A stretch of DNA of 64,000 nt from Hyphomicrobiales bacterium (lineage in GTDB: Bacteria; Pseudomonadota; Alphaproteobacteria; Rhizobiales; Rhizobiaceae). The stretch's first letter is position 1. Each line of letters opens with the position of its first letter. The stretch covers positions 20,143 to 84,142 of the forward strand of contig UBKJ01000012.1 of NCBI GenBank assembly GCA_900465915.1, given 5' to 3'. Of the stretch, positions 55,708 through 64,000 are shown piece by piece. A program made the translations under genes and the position numbers. The notes under the pieces are model-generated. The model worked only from the letters and a program-made list of their open reading frames with translations, did no database searches and had not been told where the DNA came from.

Positions 55708-58029
55708 GTGAAATGGGATAAAAGCAGCGAAATGTGGCGAGGCCGTAAACCAGACATACCGACGGACGTGCGGCTGTCCTTCCTGCGCGCCCTTTACGGC
55801 AACCGGGCCACGCTGTGGTTCGGGCTTCTGGCCCATGTCGTCGCCTGCGTCGTCATCTTCGTCAAGACCACCGACGCCGCCTATCTCGTCTTCGCCGGCG
55901 TCTTCCTCGTCGTGGCTTTGGGCCGCATCTACGACATGCGGAAATTCGACGAGGCCAAGGAGCGCAACCTCACCCATGCAGAGCTCGACCGCTGGGAGCT
56001 GCGCTATCTCGTCGGCGCGTCGCTGGTGGCCGTGACGCTCGGCGCCATGTGCTTCTTCTCGAGCTACGTCCTGCGCGATTCCTTCGCCGAGCTCGCCAGC
56101 ATCGCCGTGCTGCTCGGCTCCGCCGTCTCCATCGTCGGCCGCAACTACGCCTCCTCGCGCGCGGTGCTGACCGCCTCCGCCGGCACGCTCATCCCCATGC
56201 TGGCGGGATTGATCATGGCCGGCACGCCGTTCCACGTCGTCATCGGCCTGCTGCTGGTGCCCTATTACCTCTCCAACATCCAGATGGCCAACGGCCTGCG
56301 CGAGTTCCTCTTCGCCGCCGTCATGGGCAAGCGCCGGCTGTCGGTGGTGGCGGGCCGCTTCGACGCGGCGCTCAACAACATGCCGCAGGGCCTGCTGATG
56401 TTCGACGCCCAGCAGCGCATCGCCGTCATCAACAACAAGGCCCGCGCCATGATGAACATAGGCGGGCAGGCGCGGCTGCACGGGCGCAGGCTCGACATGC
56501 TTTTGCGCTATTGCGCCCGGCAGGGGCTTTTTCCGCATCGCGACCTGCGCAACCTCGCCTCGCGCATGGGCGACCTTCTGGCCGGGCGCATCGCCCGCGA
56601 CATCTTTCTCCTGGCCGACAAGCGCTATATCGAATGCATCGGCAACCGCACCGCCGACGGCGGCGCGGTGCTGATCTTCGAGGACGTCACCGAGCGCGTC
56701 GAATCCGAGGCGCGCATCCAGCACATGGCGCGCTATGACGACCTGACCGGCCTGCCCAACCGCAGCCATTTCGAGACCTTGGCGCGCTCGCGCGTCGCCC
56801 GCGCCGATCCCGACGCCCGCGTGGCGCTGATCGTCATCGACATCAACCATTTCAAGCATGTCAACGACACGCTCGGCCACCATACCGGCGACGTGCTGCT
56901 GCGGATGTTCGCCCTGCGGCTGAGCGGGCTCGATCCGCAGCGCTGCATCGCCTCGCGCTACGGCGGCGACGAATTCGTCGTCTTCGTCGGCGATCTGCCC
57001 GGCGAGGAGGCCGTGACCGGCGTCATGCAGCGGCTGGTCAAAGCCGTCTCGGGCGTCTACGACCTCGACGGCGCGCGCGTGCTCGTCGACATCACCGCCG
57101 GCGTGGCGGTCGAGAAGGCGAGCGAGTTCGACGTCGGCGCCATGCATATCAAGGCCGACCTGGCGCTCTACGAGGCCAAGGGCGAGGAGGATCGGCAATG
57201 GGCGCTGTTCGTCGGCGCCATGGACGTGCGCTACCGCAGCCGCCAGAAGCTCAAGGCCGACCTGCGCCTGGCCGTCGCCAACGACCAGATCAAGGTCGTC
57301 TACCAGCCAATCGTCAGCGCGCAGTCGCTCAGAATCGTCGCCTGCGAGGCGCTGGCGCGCTGGGACCATCCGGAGCTGGGCTTCGTCTCGCCGGCGGATT
57401 TCATTCCGCTCGCCGAGGAGATCGGCGTCATCTCCGACATCACCCGCTTCATGCTGGAGCAGGCCTGCAAGGACTGCGTCGAATGGGGCGACCGCATCGG
57501 CGTCTCGGTCAATCTCTCGGCCATCGACCTCAAGAACAGCGAAGTGTCGCGCGACATCGCCCGCGCGCTGCAGAAATCCGGCCTGCCGGCGCAGCGGCTG
57601 GAGGTGGAGGTCACCGAAAGCGCCATCATCGCCGACCGCAACATGACCTCGGCCGTTCTGCAGCGGCTCAAGAACGCCGGCATCAACATCGCGCTCGACG
57701 ATTTCGGCACCGGCTATTCCAGCCTCAGCTACCTCAACACGCTGCCGCTCACCAAGGTCAAGGTCGACCGCTCCTTCGTCCGCGACATCACCACCGACCG
57801 CCGCTCGCTGATGCTCCTGCGCGGCGTGACCCAGCTCTCGCACGAGCTGGGCCTCGGCGTCACCGTCGAGGGGGTGGAGAGCGAGGAGCAGCTCGCGCTG
57901 ATCCGCGTCGCGGCGGGGGCCGACCTGGTGCAGGGCTTCCTGCTCGGCCGGCCGCTCGGGGCGGGCGAGATCGGCGCCATGACGTCGCGCTCGCTGGCGC
58001 GGCGCGGCGAGGGCCGGACCGTCGCCTGA
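55708..58029 (+). CDS. Membrane GGDEF-EAL dual-domain cyclic-di-GMP protein
   Basis: A 773-residue protein. About five N-terminal helices (35-200) lead to a PAS-like segment (about 215-330), then GGDEF (about 350-500, motif RYGGDEF intact, no RxxD inhibition site because Cys replaces the Asp) and EAL (about 515-760, with CEALARW, VNLSAID, EVTESAI, LDDFGTGYSS, KVDRSF, EGVES and QGFLLGRP). Both activities could be live, or one domain may regulate the other. Start GTG 55708 lacks a strong ribosome site. Monocistronic. Confidence 0.92.
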   Translation: MKWDKSSEMWRGRKPDIPTDVRLSFLRALYGNRATLWFGLLAHVVACVVIFVKTTDAAYLVFAGVFLVVALGRIYDMRKFDEAKERNLTHAELDRWELRYLVGASLVAVTLGAMCFFSSYVLRDSFAELASIAVLLGSAVSIVGRNYASSRAVLTASAGTLIPMLAGLIMAGTPFHVVIGLLLVPYYLSNIQMANGLREFLFAAVMGKRRLSVVAGRFDAALNNMPQGLLMFDAQQRIAVINNKARAMMNIGGQARLHGRRLDMLLRYCARQGLFPHRDLRNLASRMGDLLAGRIARDIFLLADKRYIECIGNRTADGGAVLIFEDVTERVESEARIQHMARYDDLTGLPNRSHFETLARSRVARADPDARVALIVIDINHFKHVNDTLGHHTGDVLLRMFALRLSGLDPQRCIASRYGGDEFVVFVGDLPGEEAVTGVMQRLVKAVSGVYDLDGARVLVDITAGVAVEKASEFDVGAMHIKADLALYEAKGEEDRQWALFVGAMDVRYRSRQKLKADLRLAVANDQIKVVYQPIVSAQSLRIVACEALARWDHPELGFVSPADFIPLAEEIGVISDITRFMLEQACKDCVEWGDRIGVSVNLSAIDLKNSEVSRDIARALQKSGLPAQRLEVEVTESAIIADRNMTSAVLQRLKNAGINIALDDFGTGYSSLSYLNTLPLTKVKVDRSFVRDITTDRRSLMLLRGVTQLSHELGLGVTVEGVESEEQLALIRVAAGADLVQGFLLGRPLGAGEIGAMTSRSLARRGEGRTVA

Positions 58030-58194
58030 AACGCCCCGAAAACCGTCGCGAAATGTGGCGGCGGGCTTGCGAAACGAGGCGAGTCGATGGCTTTAATGTG
58101 TCCATGGCCCGGCGAAATTAGAAACTATCCCCCTTTACAGACGCTTGCAGCCGCTTATTCTGCGCCGTGATTTTCAGGGTGCGGAATACGATTC

Positions 58195-58941
58195 ATGACC
58201 ACGACGGCCGTCTCGGGGGAAGCTCCCCCTCTGTCCAATTTCGCACGTCAGCTTCTGCAGTTTCTGGAACGGGTGGAATATCGCCGCGTGATCCAGCCGG
58301 AGGACATGGAGGAGATCGGCCGGCTGCGCTACCGCTCCTATCGCGCCAACGAGCTGACGCCGGCGTCGAAGACCGCCGCCATCCTCGACGACATCGACCA
58401 CGACAGCCACGCCTTCGTCTTCGGCGTCTATATCGACGGCCGGCTGGTCAGCACGCTGCGCATCCATCACATCACGCCGGACCACCGCAAGGGCACCAGC
58501 CACCTGCTGTTCCCCGACGTGCTCGACCCGCTGCTCAACGCCGGCATGCATTTCGTCGATCCGACCCGCTTCGCCGCCGACCCGGAGCTGTTGAGCGAAT
58601 ATCCGCCCATTCCCTATGTCACGCTGCGCATCGCGGCCATGGCGTCGGAGCATTTCGCCGCCGACCAGTGCCTGGCCACCGTGCGGCCCGACCACATGGC
58701 CTTCTACAAGCGGATCTTCGGGGCCAACATCGTCGCCGAGGCGCGCGACCACGCCGCCTACGACTTCAAGCTGGCGCTGGGCGCGGCCCCTATCCGCAAC
58801 ATCCGCGACGCGGTGGCGGTGCGCTTTCCCTTCTTCAAATCCTTGCCGCGCGAGCGCGAGGCGATGTTCGCGCCGGCCTGGGAGAAAAACATTCCGCTGA
58901 CGATCATGCCGACGGCCAAATATACCGGCCTGGGGGTCTAA
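58195..58941 (+). CDS. GNAT-like acyltransferase (N-acyl amino acid synthase FeeM / AHL-synthase-like)
   Basis: A 248-residue protein with the GNAT-type pattern of FeeM/autoinducer synthases: EIGRLRYRSYRANELTP at about 40-56 aligns with the LR...R motif, then DDIDHDSHAFVFGVYIDGRLVSTLRIHH, a catalytic-acid-like FVDPTRFAAD and LRIAAMASEHFAADQCLATVRPDHMAFYKRIFGA. It may couple acyl groups to an amine, perhaps making a signal or lipid. No regulator of the LuxR type is adjacent. Assignment is by remembered pattern only. Confidence 0.6.
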   Translation: MTTTAVSGEAPPLSNFARQLLQFLERVEYRRVIQPEDMEEIGRLRYRSYRANELTPASKTAAILDDIDHDSHAFVFGVYIDGRLVSTLRIHHITPDHRKGTSHLLFPDVLDPLLNAGMHFVDPTRFAADPELLSEYPPIPYVTLRIAAMASEHFAADQCLATVRPDHMAFYKRIFGANIVAEARDHAAYDFKLALGAAPIRNIRDAVAVRFPFFKSLPREREAMFAPAWEKNIPLTIMPTAKYTGLGV

Positions 58942-59129
58942 AAGCGCCGGAAATGCTCTGGCCTTCGCGCCGTTTTGCGGCTAGGAAGGGTGCGGACCGC
59001 GACGAGCGGGGAGAGAGGGCGCTGCGACGAAAAGACAGCCCGCGCGAGCGGCGGGTCGGCGTGGCCGCGCATTGAATATTGCAGGCGTTTTCGCTTAAAC
59101 TGGCGAAAATCTCTATGGGTGGAACTGAA

Positions 59130-59351
59130 ATGGCTGAACATCATTCGACGGCTCCCGCCGAACTCGGCGCTCCGATGGACTACGTGGAGCATGAGCGCAC
59201 CTATTCCGGCTTCGTCCACCTGGTCAAATGGGGCTCGGTGGGGCTGGCGGCGCTGATGATCGCCATGGCCTTCGGCTTCTTCGCCGGCGGGCTCTTCTCC
59301 GGCATCGTCCTCTTCATCATCCTCTGCGCCGCCGGCTGGTTCGCTCTCTGA
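59130..59351 (+). CDS. aa3-type cytochrome c oxidase subunit IV
   Basis: A 73-residue protein with a polar N-terminus (MAEHHSTAPAELGAPMDYVEHERTYSG reads as two parts) and two hydrophobic stretches, FVHLVKWGSVGLAALMIAMAF and GLFSGIVLFIILCAAGWFAL. It matches the small bacterial aa3 oxidase subunit IV of alphaproteobacteria. ATG 59130 is chosen because it gives the canonical MAEH start. It precedes the transhydrogenase operon by 158 bp. Confidence 0.88.
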   Translation: MAEHHSTAPAELGAPMDYVEHERTYSGFVHLVKWGSVGLAALMIAMAFGFFAGGLFSGIVLFIILCAAGWFAL

Positions 59352-59509
59352 CGGGCCAGTGCCCGACGCGACCATGAGCCCGTGCGGCGGCGTGATAGCC
59401 GCGGCGGGCTTTTTGCGCATGGCGAGAATTTTCGGCGACGGCGGGGCGCGCGCCTGACGGCCCCGGCGCCGCGTCCGTCCGAACCGGCAAGCCACGAAAG
59501 GGACGCCAC

Positions 59510-60823
59510 TTGGCCCAGACGCTATTCATCCCGAAAGAGAGTGATCCGAACGAGACCCGCGTCGCGGCCTCCGCCGAGACGGCGAAGAAGCTCGTCGCGC
59601 TGGGCTTCGACGTCGCGGTCGAGGCGGGCGCGGGCGAACAGTCGCGCATCACGGACGCCGACTTCGCCGCCGCCGGCGCGCGCATCGGCTCGGCCGCCGA
59701 CGCCGCCAAGGCCGACGTGATCCTCAAGGTGCGCCGCCCGTCGGCGGCCGAGCTCGCGGGCTACAAATCCGGCGCGGCGCTGTTCGCCATGCTCGACCCT
59801 TACGGCCACGAGGACGCGGTGGCGGCGCTGGCGAAAGCCGGGATTTCCGCCTTCACCATGGAGTTCATGCCGCGCATCACCCGCGCGCAGGTGATGGACG
59901 TCCTGTCCAGCCAGGCCAATCTCGCCGGCTACCAGGCGGTGATCGACGCGGCGGCGGTCTACGACCGCGCCATGCCGATGATGATGACGGCGGCCGGCAC
60001 GGTGCCGGCGGCCAAGGTCTTCGTCATGGGCGCGGGCGTGGCGGGGCTTCAGGCCATCGCCACCGCGCGCCGCCTCGGCGCGGTGGTCACGGCCACCGAC
60101 GTGCGCCCGGCCGCCAAGGAGCAGGTCGCCTCGCTCGGAGCCAAATTCATCGCCGTCGAGGACGAGGAGTTCAAGGCGGCCGAGACCGCCGGCGGCTACG
60201 CCAAGGAAATGTCGAAGGAATACCAGGCCAAGCAGGCGGCGCTGGTGGCCGAGCACATCGCCAAGCAGGACATCGTCATCACCACGGCGCTGATCCCCGG
60301 CCGGCCCGCGCCGCGGCTCGTCACGAAGGAGATGGTCGCCGCCATGCGCCCCGGCTCGGTGCTGGTCGACCTCGCGGTCGAGCGCGGCGGCAATGTCGAG
60401 GGCGCCGCGCCGGGCGAGATCGCCGAGGTCGGCGGCGTCAGGATCGTCGGCTATCTCAACGTGCCCGGCCGCATCGCCGCCAGCGCCTCGCAGCTTTACG
60501 CGCGCAACCTGATCGCCTTCCTGGAGACGCTGGTCGACAAGGAGACGAAGACGCTGCGCATCGACCCGCAGGAGGAGCTGGTCAAGGCGACGCTGCTCAC
60601 CCATCAGGGACAGATTTTGCATCCGGCCTTCGCCAAGGCGCAGGAAGCCGCGCTCGCCGTTGCGTCTCCCGCTCCGGTAGCCGAACCCAAGCCCAAGGCC
60701 ACGCCGAAACCGCGCGCGCCCAAGGCCGAGCCGGTCGGCGAAGCGGCGCGCAAGGCGCCGGCGAAACCGCGCAAGACCGCCCAGAAATCCCCCAAGCCGC
60801 CCGTTGACGGAGGAGAGGCGTAA
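59510..60823 (+). CDS. pntAA: NAD(P) transhydrogenase subunit alpha part 1
   Basis: A 437-residue dI component binding NAD(H) in proton-translocating transhydrogenase. [20 protein letters not shown] and the Rossmann [20 protein letters not shown] (about 175-194) are typical; the mobile loop and [13 protein letters not shown] follow. From about 388 a 50-residue Pro/Ala/Lys-rich tail is added, longer than usual. Start is TTG 59510 with AAAGGG upstream. It overlaps pntAB in TAATG. Confidence 0.95.
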   Translation: MAQTLFIPKESDPNETRVAASAETAKKLVALGFDVAVEAGAGEQSRITDADFAAAGARIGSAADAAKADVILKVRRPSAAELAGYKSGAALFAMLDPYGHEDAVAALAKAGISAFTMEFMPRITRAQVMDVLSSQANLAGYQAVIDAAAVYDRAMPMMMTAAGTVPAAKVFVMGAGVAGLQAIATARRLGAVVTATDVRPAAKEQVASLGAKFIAVEDEEFKAAETAGGYAKEMSKEYQAKQAALVAEHIAKQDIVITTALIPGRPAPRLVTKEMVAAMRPGSVLVDLAVERGGNVEGAAPGEIAEVGGVRIVGYLNVPGRIAASASQLYARNLIAFLETLVDKETKTLRIDPQEELVKATLLTHQGQILHPAFAKAQEAALAVASPAPVAEPKPKATPKPRAPKAEPVGEAARKAPAKPRKTAQKSPKPPVDGGEA

Positions 60824-61245
60824 TGGCCGACGCAGCGCTCGACAAAGCAATTGAAAGCCTCAACCAGGCGACTGACGCGGTGCGTCAGGCGGCCGAGAAC
60901 GCCACCGGCCTCGGCGATGCGGCGGCCGCCGCCGCCCATGCGGCCTCCGGCGGGGCCATCGACCCCTTCGTGTTCCGCTTCGCCATCTTCATCCTGTCGA
61001 TCTTCGTCGGCTATTACGTGGTCTGGTCGGTGACGCCGGCGCTGCACACGCCGCTGATGGCGGTCACCAACGCCATTTCCTCGGTGATCGTGGTCGGCGC
61101 GCTGCTGGCGGTCGGCCTGTCGCTGTCGGGCTGGGCCACCGGCTTCGGCTTCGTCGCGCTCATCCTCGCCAGCGTCAACATCTTCGGCGGCTTCCTCGTC
61201 ACCCAGCGCATGCTGGCCATGTACAAGAAGAAGGACGGGCGATGA
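60823..61245 (+). CDS. pntAB: NAD(P) transhydrogenase subunit alpha part 2
   Basis: A 140-residue membrane component (dIIa). A 45-residue alanine-rich helical N-terminus is followed by four helices: [39 protein letters not shown] region, and [19 protein letters not shown]. Stop overlaps the next gene by four bases. Confidence 0.93.
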   Translation: MADAALDKAIESLNQATDAVRQAAENATGLGDAAAAAAHAASGGAIDPFVFRFAIFILSIFVGYYVVWSVTPALHTPLMAVTNAISSVIVVGALLAVGLSLSGWATGFGFVALILASVNIFGGFLVTQRMLAMYKKKDGR

Positions 61246-61787
61246 GGATTCTGGCGCGATTTCTGCTGCTGGCCCTGCTGTTCGCCGGTCCGCTGCACGG
61301 CGCCGAGGCGCGCGACCTCACCGACGCTGAAAAGCAACAGCTGCAAACCACCGTCGAGAATTTCGACAAGGCCATGCGCGCTCAGGATTATGCGACGGTC
61401 ATCGACGCCGTGCCGCCGCGCCTGGTGGACCTCATCGCCAAGCAGGCCGGCTACGACCCGGTCCAGATCCGCGCCGGCATGGTCGAGCTGACCATGGCGG
61501 CGATGGCGCAGGTGAAGATCGAGGATTTCGGCATGGACTTCTCCGCCGCCGCGACGCACGCGCTGCCGAACGGCGATCCCTATGTGCTGATCCCGACCGT
61601 GATGGTGATGAACGCCGAGGCCGCCGGCAAGCTGTCGGCCAAATCCGAGACGCTGGCGCTGCTCGACGACGGCCAATGGTATCTGGTCCGCGTCAGCGAG
61701 CCGCAGCAGGCCAGGATTTTGCGGCAGGCCTATCCCCAATTCGCGTCCATCGAATTTTCCAGCGAAACCATGGAGGCTGTGAAGTAG
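61242..61787 (+). CDS. Secreted protein of unknown function inside the pnt operon (181 aa)
   Basis: A signal peptide ([23 protein letters not shown]) and a mature domain that starts as a helix ([32 protein letters not shown]), then mixes helices and strands ([19 protein letters not shown]), reminiscent of NTF2-like periplasmic proteins. It overlaps pntAB by four bases (ATGA), and the pntB ATG comes one base after its stop, so it is fully coupled. No known part of transhydrogenase fits it. Confidence 0.8.
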   Translation: MRILARFLLLALLFAGPLHGAEARDLTDAEKQQLQTTVENFDKAMRAQDYATVIDAVPPRLVDLIAKQAGYDPVQIRAGMVELTMAAMAQVKIEDFGMDFSAAATHALPNGDPYVLIPTVMVMNAEAAGKLSAKSETLALLDDGQWYLVRVSEPQQARILRQAYPQFASIEFSSETMEAVK

Positions 61788-61788
61788 C

Positions 61789-63189
61789 ATGTCCGTCAAT
61801 CTCGCAGCCTTCCTCTATCTCGTCTCCGGCGTGCTGTTCATCCTGGCGCTGCGCGGCCTGTCGCATCCGACGACCAGCCGCCAGGGCAACATGTACGGCA
61901 TGATCGGCATGGGGATCTCGATCCTCACCACGCTGCTGCTGGCGCTGCCCAGCGCCGGCGGCCTCTCGCTGATCGTGATCGGCATCGCCATCGGCGGCGG
62001 CGTCGGCGCCTATATCGCGCGCCGCATCGCCATGACGGCCATGCCGCAGCTCGTCGCCGCCTTCCACTCGCTGATCGGCCTCGCCGCCGTGCTGGTGGCG
62101 GCCGCCGCGCTTTATTCGCCGCATTCCTTCGGCATCGGCGAGGTGGGGCTGATCCACGGCCAGGCGCTGGTCGAAATGTCGCTCGGCGTCGCCATCGGCG
62201 CCATCACCTTCACCGGCTCGATCATCGCCTTTTTGAAGCTCGACGGCCGTATGTCCGGCAAGCCGATCATGCTCACGGGCCGCCACGTCATCAACGCCGC
62301 GCTGGCGGCGGCGATCGTGGTGCTGATCGTCATCCTCACCAACACCGAGAGCCATTTCGTCTTCTGGCTGATCGTGCTCCTATCGCTCGTCTTCGGCGTG
62401 CTGATCATCATCCCGATCGGCGGCGCGGACATGCCGGTCGTCGTCTCCATGCTCAACTCCTATTCGGGCTGGGCGGCGGCGGGCATCGGCTTCACGCTCG
62501 GCAACCTGGCGCTGATCATCACCGGCGCGCTGGTCGGCTCGTCGGGCGCGATCCTCAGCTACATCATGTGCAAGGGCATGAACCGCTCCTTCATCTCGGT
62601 GATCCTGGGCGGCTTCGGCGGCGACACGTCGGGCGGCCCGGCCGGCGAGGTGGAGCAGCGCCCGGTCAAGCAGGGCTCGGCCGACGACGCCGCCTTCATC
62701 ATGAAGAACGCCTCCAAGGTCATCATCGTGCCGGGCTACGGCATGGCGGTGGCGCAGGCCCAGCACGCGCTGCGCGAGATGGCCGACAAGCTGAAGGCCG
62801 AGGGCGTCGAGGTCAAATACGCCATCCACCCCGTCGCGGGTCGCATGCCCGGCCACATGAACGTGCTTCTGGCCGAGGCCAACGTGCCCTATGACGAGGT
62901 GTTCGAGCTGGAGGACATCAACTCCGAATTCGCGCAGGCCGACGTGGCCTTCGTGATCGGCGCCAACGACGTCACCAATCCGGCGGCCAAGACCGACCCC
63001 AAATCGCCGATCTTCGGCATGCCGATCCTCGACGTGGACAAGGCCGGCACGGTGCTGTTCATCAAGCGCGGCATGGGCTCCGGCTACGCCGGCGTCGAGA
63101 ACGAACTGTTCTTCCGCGACAACACCATGATGCTCTTCGCCGACGCCAAGAAGATGGTGGAGAGCATTGTGAAGGCGCTCGATCATTGA
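61789..63189 (+). CDS. pntB: NAD(P) transhydrogenase subunit beta
   Basis: A 466-residue subunit with about nine helices (dIIb, 1-260) and the NADP(H)-binding dIII domain (about 285-466): PGYGMAVAQAQHALREMADKL, HPVAGRMPGHMNVLLAEANVPYD, GANDVTNPAAKTDPKSPI and KRGMGSGYAGVEN. It completes the proton-driven NADPH generator. An octamer array begins at its stop codon. Confidence 0.97.
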   Translation: MSVNLAAFLYLVSGVLFILALRGLSHPTTSRQGNMYGMIGMGISILTTLLLALPSAGGLSLIVIGIAIGGGVGAYIARRIAMTAMPQLVAAFHSLIGLAAVLVAAAALYSPHSFGIGEVGLIHGQALVEMSLGVAIGAITFTGSIIAFLKLDGRMSGKPIMLTGRHVINAALAAAIVVLIVILTNTESHFVFWLIVLLSLVFGVLIIIPIGGADMPVVVSMLNSYSGWAAAGIGFTLGNLALIITGALVGSSGAILSYIMCKGMNRSFISVILGGFGGDTSGGPAGEVEQRPVKQGSADDAAFIMKNASKVIIVPGYGMAVAQAQHALREMADKLKAEGVEVKYAIHPVAGRMPGHMNVLLAEANVPYDEVFELEDINSEFAQADVAFVIGANDVTNPAAKTDPKSPIFGMPILDVDKAGTVLFIKRGMGSGYAGVENELFFRDNTMMLFADAKKMVESIVKALDH

Positions 63190-63249
63190 GGGGAGTAGGG
63201 GAGTAAGGGAGTAGGGGAATAGGGCAGTAAGGCAGTAGGGCAGTATGTT
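63189..63249 (+). repeat. Octamer array after pntB
   Basis: Four GGGG/AGGG-type units, then GGGCAGTA, AGGCAGTA, GGGCAGTA and TATGTTGG. It starts with the final A of the pntB stop. No inverted partner is visible before the window end, so it may be a solo arm or its partner lies outside. Confidence 0.94.
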
Positions 63250-63298
63250 GGCTCTGCGTGTTTGATCGGCCGGTTCTGCTTCGCCATCGATCCCATGG

Positions 63299-63328
63299 AG
63301 GCGCGCATCATGGCGCGCCTTCTTTTTC
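63299..63328 (+). terminator. Terminator of the pnt operon
   Basis: AGGCGCGC (63299-63306), loop ATCATG, GCGCGCCT (63313-63320), then TCTTTTTC. It lies beyond the octamer array, so the array is transcribed with pntB. Confidence 0.85.
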
Positions 63329-63406
63329 TGGAAATAGATTGATATCAATATTTATGTCCGCTACTATGACGATCAGGCGGGAGATCGGGAAGAGGAAGGA
63401 CAAGCC

Positions 63407-63886
63407 ATGACGATTGCGAAGAACACGGTCTGCCTGTGGTACGAAGGGGAGGCCGAGGCGGCGGCGCGCTTCTATGCCGAGACGTTCCCCGACAGCGAGG
63501 TGCGCGCCGTCCATCATGCGCCCGCCGATTATCCGTCCGGCAAGGCGGGCGACGTGCTGACGGTCGATTTCACCGTCGCCGGCGTGCCCTGCATCGGGCT
63601 CAACGGCGGCCCGGTGTTCCGGCACAACGAGGCCTTCTCGTTCCAGATCTCCACCGACGACCAGCAGGAGACCGACCGCTACTGGAACGCCATCGTCGGC
63701 AATGGCGGCGAGGAAAGCGTCTGCGGCTGGTGCAAGGACCGCTGGGGCATTTCCTGGCAGATCACGCCGCGCGTGCTGACCGAAGCCATGGCGATCGGCG
63801 GCGCCGAGGCGAAGCGCGCCTTCGAGGCCATGATGGGCATGCGGAAGATCGACGTCGCGGCGATCGAGGCGGCGCGTAGGGGGTGA
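63407..63886 (+). CDS. VOC-family (PhnB-like) protein
   Basis: A 159-residue glyoxalase-fold protein. It opens TVCLWYEGEAEAAARFYAETF, followed by PCIGLNGGPVFRHNEAFSFQI and a CGWCKDRWGISWQITPRVL signature, the 3-demethylubiquinone-methyltransferase-like (PhnB) pattern. Probably metal binding; reaction unknown. The last codons (RRG) and TGA run into degenerate array sequence (GTAGGGGGTGA repeats). Confidence 0.9.
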   Translation: MTIAKNTVCLWYEGEAEAAARFYAETFPDSEVRAVHHAPADYPSGKAGDVLTVDFTVAGVPCIGLNGGPVFRHNEAFSFQISTDDQQETDRYWNAIVGNGGEESVCGWCKDRWGISWQITPRVLTEAMAIGGAEAKRAFEAMMGMRKIDVAAIEAARRG

Positions 63887-63943
63887 CGGTAGGGGGTGAT
63901 GGCAGGGGAGTAAGGGAGTAGGGGAATAGGGGAGTATGTTTTG
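63876..63943 (+). repeat. Octamer array, left arm of inverted pair 4
   Basis: Two degenerate GTAGGGGGTGA-type units overlap the VOC gene end, then GGGGAGTA, AGGGAGTA, GGGGAATA, GGGGAGTA and TATGTTTTGG. Four G-runs of three or more allow a G-quadruplex. Confidence 0.9.
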
Positions 63944-63972
63944 GTTGCGGACGGCCGCAAACCGCAGCACCA

Positions 63973-64000
63973 TCTTCCCTTACTCCCTTACTCCCTTACT
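63973..64000 (-). repeat. Octamer array, right arm of inverted pair 4 (cut by window end)
   Basis: TTCCCTTACTCCCTTACT is the C-rich orientation of AGGGAGTA units, facing the arm at 63876-63943 across about 30 bases that include TTGCGG/CCGCAA. The array continues beyond the window. Confidence 0.85.

Noticed and set aside
55681..57843. 720-codon frame antisense to the GGDEF-EAL gene
   Set aside because: Shadow frame created by GC-rich codons; composition is unlike a protein and the sense strand has two intact domains.

Overview
This is a GC-rich chromosomal window from an alphaproteobacterium, most likely order Hyphomicrobiales (Rhizobiales) close to the Brucellaceae/Phyllobacteriaceae. The support is a split transhydrogenase operon (pntAA-pntAB-pntB), an alphaproteobacterial aa3 oxidase subunit IV, a GcrA-family remnant, the clusters def-fmt-truA-dapE-dapD and rpmH-rnpA-yidC-engB-argB, and octamer tandem repeats of the AGGGCAGT type that Brucella HOOF-Print typing uses. 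The genus cannot be fixed from sequence alone.

Layout. 1-4983: a sugar or polyol uptake and catabolism locus. A transketolase N-terminal subunit diverges from an ABC importer (permease, binding protein, ATPase) and an SDR dehydrogenase, and two copies of one 14-bp palindrome flank the divergent promoter region. 4984-13417: an accessory, lower-GC zone next to tRNA-Leu(CAG), with a broken FixJ-like regulator remnant, a twice-frameshifted gcrA paralogue, a diguanylate cyclase, an EAL-PAS phosphodiesterase and several small membrane or secreted hypotheticals. 13418-45462: mostly conserved housekeeping genes: gpmA, dapB, an MsbA-type exporter, glk, mgsA, mepA, queG, uppP, lepA, rmuC, def, fmt, truA, dapE, dapD, argB, engB, yidC, rnpA, rpmH, msrP/msrQ. 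Lysine/diaminopimelate synthesis is represented three times (dapB, dapE, dapD) and protein maturation by def/fmt. 45668-55282: hydrolase, WD40 protein, Zur-box-preceded COG0523 GTPase, creatininase-family hydrolase, MarR and LacI regulators, 2-hydroxyacid dehydrogenase, class-I glutamine amidotransferase-like hydrolase and an SDR. 55708-63886: a GGDEF-EAL protein, an acyltransferase-like protein, the cytochrome oxidase subunit, the transhydrogenase operon with an extra secreted protein gene inside it, and a VOC protein.

The most unusual structure is a family of degenerate octamer arrays (RGGSARTA units ending in TATGTT) from 43.7 kb to the window end. They occur mainly as inverted pairs whose G-rich strand lies directly downstream of gene stop codons. 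At least four genes (msrQ, the WD40 gene, the 2-hydroxyacid dehydrogenase and the glutamine amidotransferase-like gene) take their last codons and stop from the array. One pair encloses a hypothetical gene, and another is a nested palindrome with a perfect 37-bp inner arm. The octamer itself is known from Brucella typing; the paired, gene-end-capturing architecture is what deserves attention.
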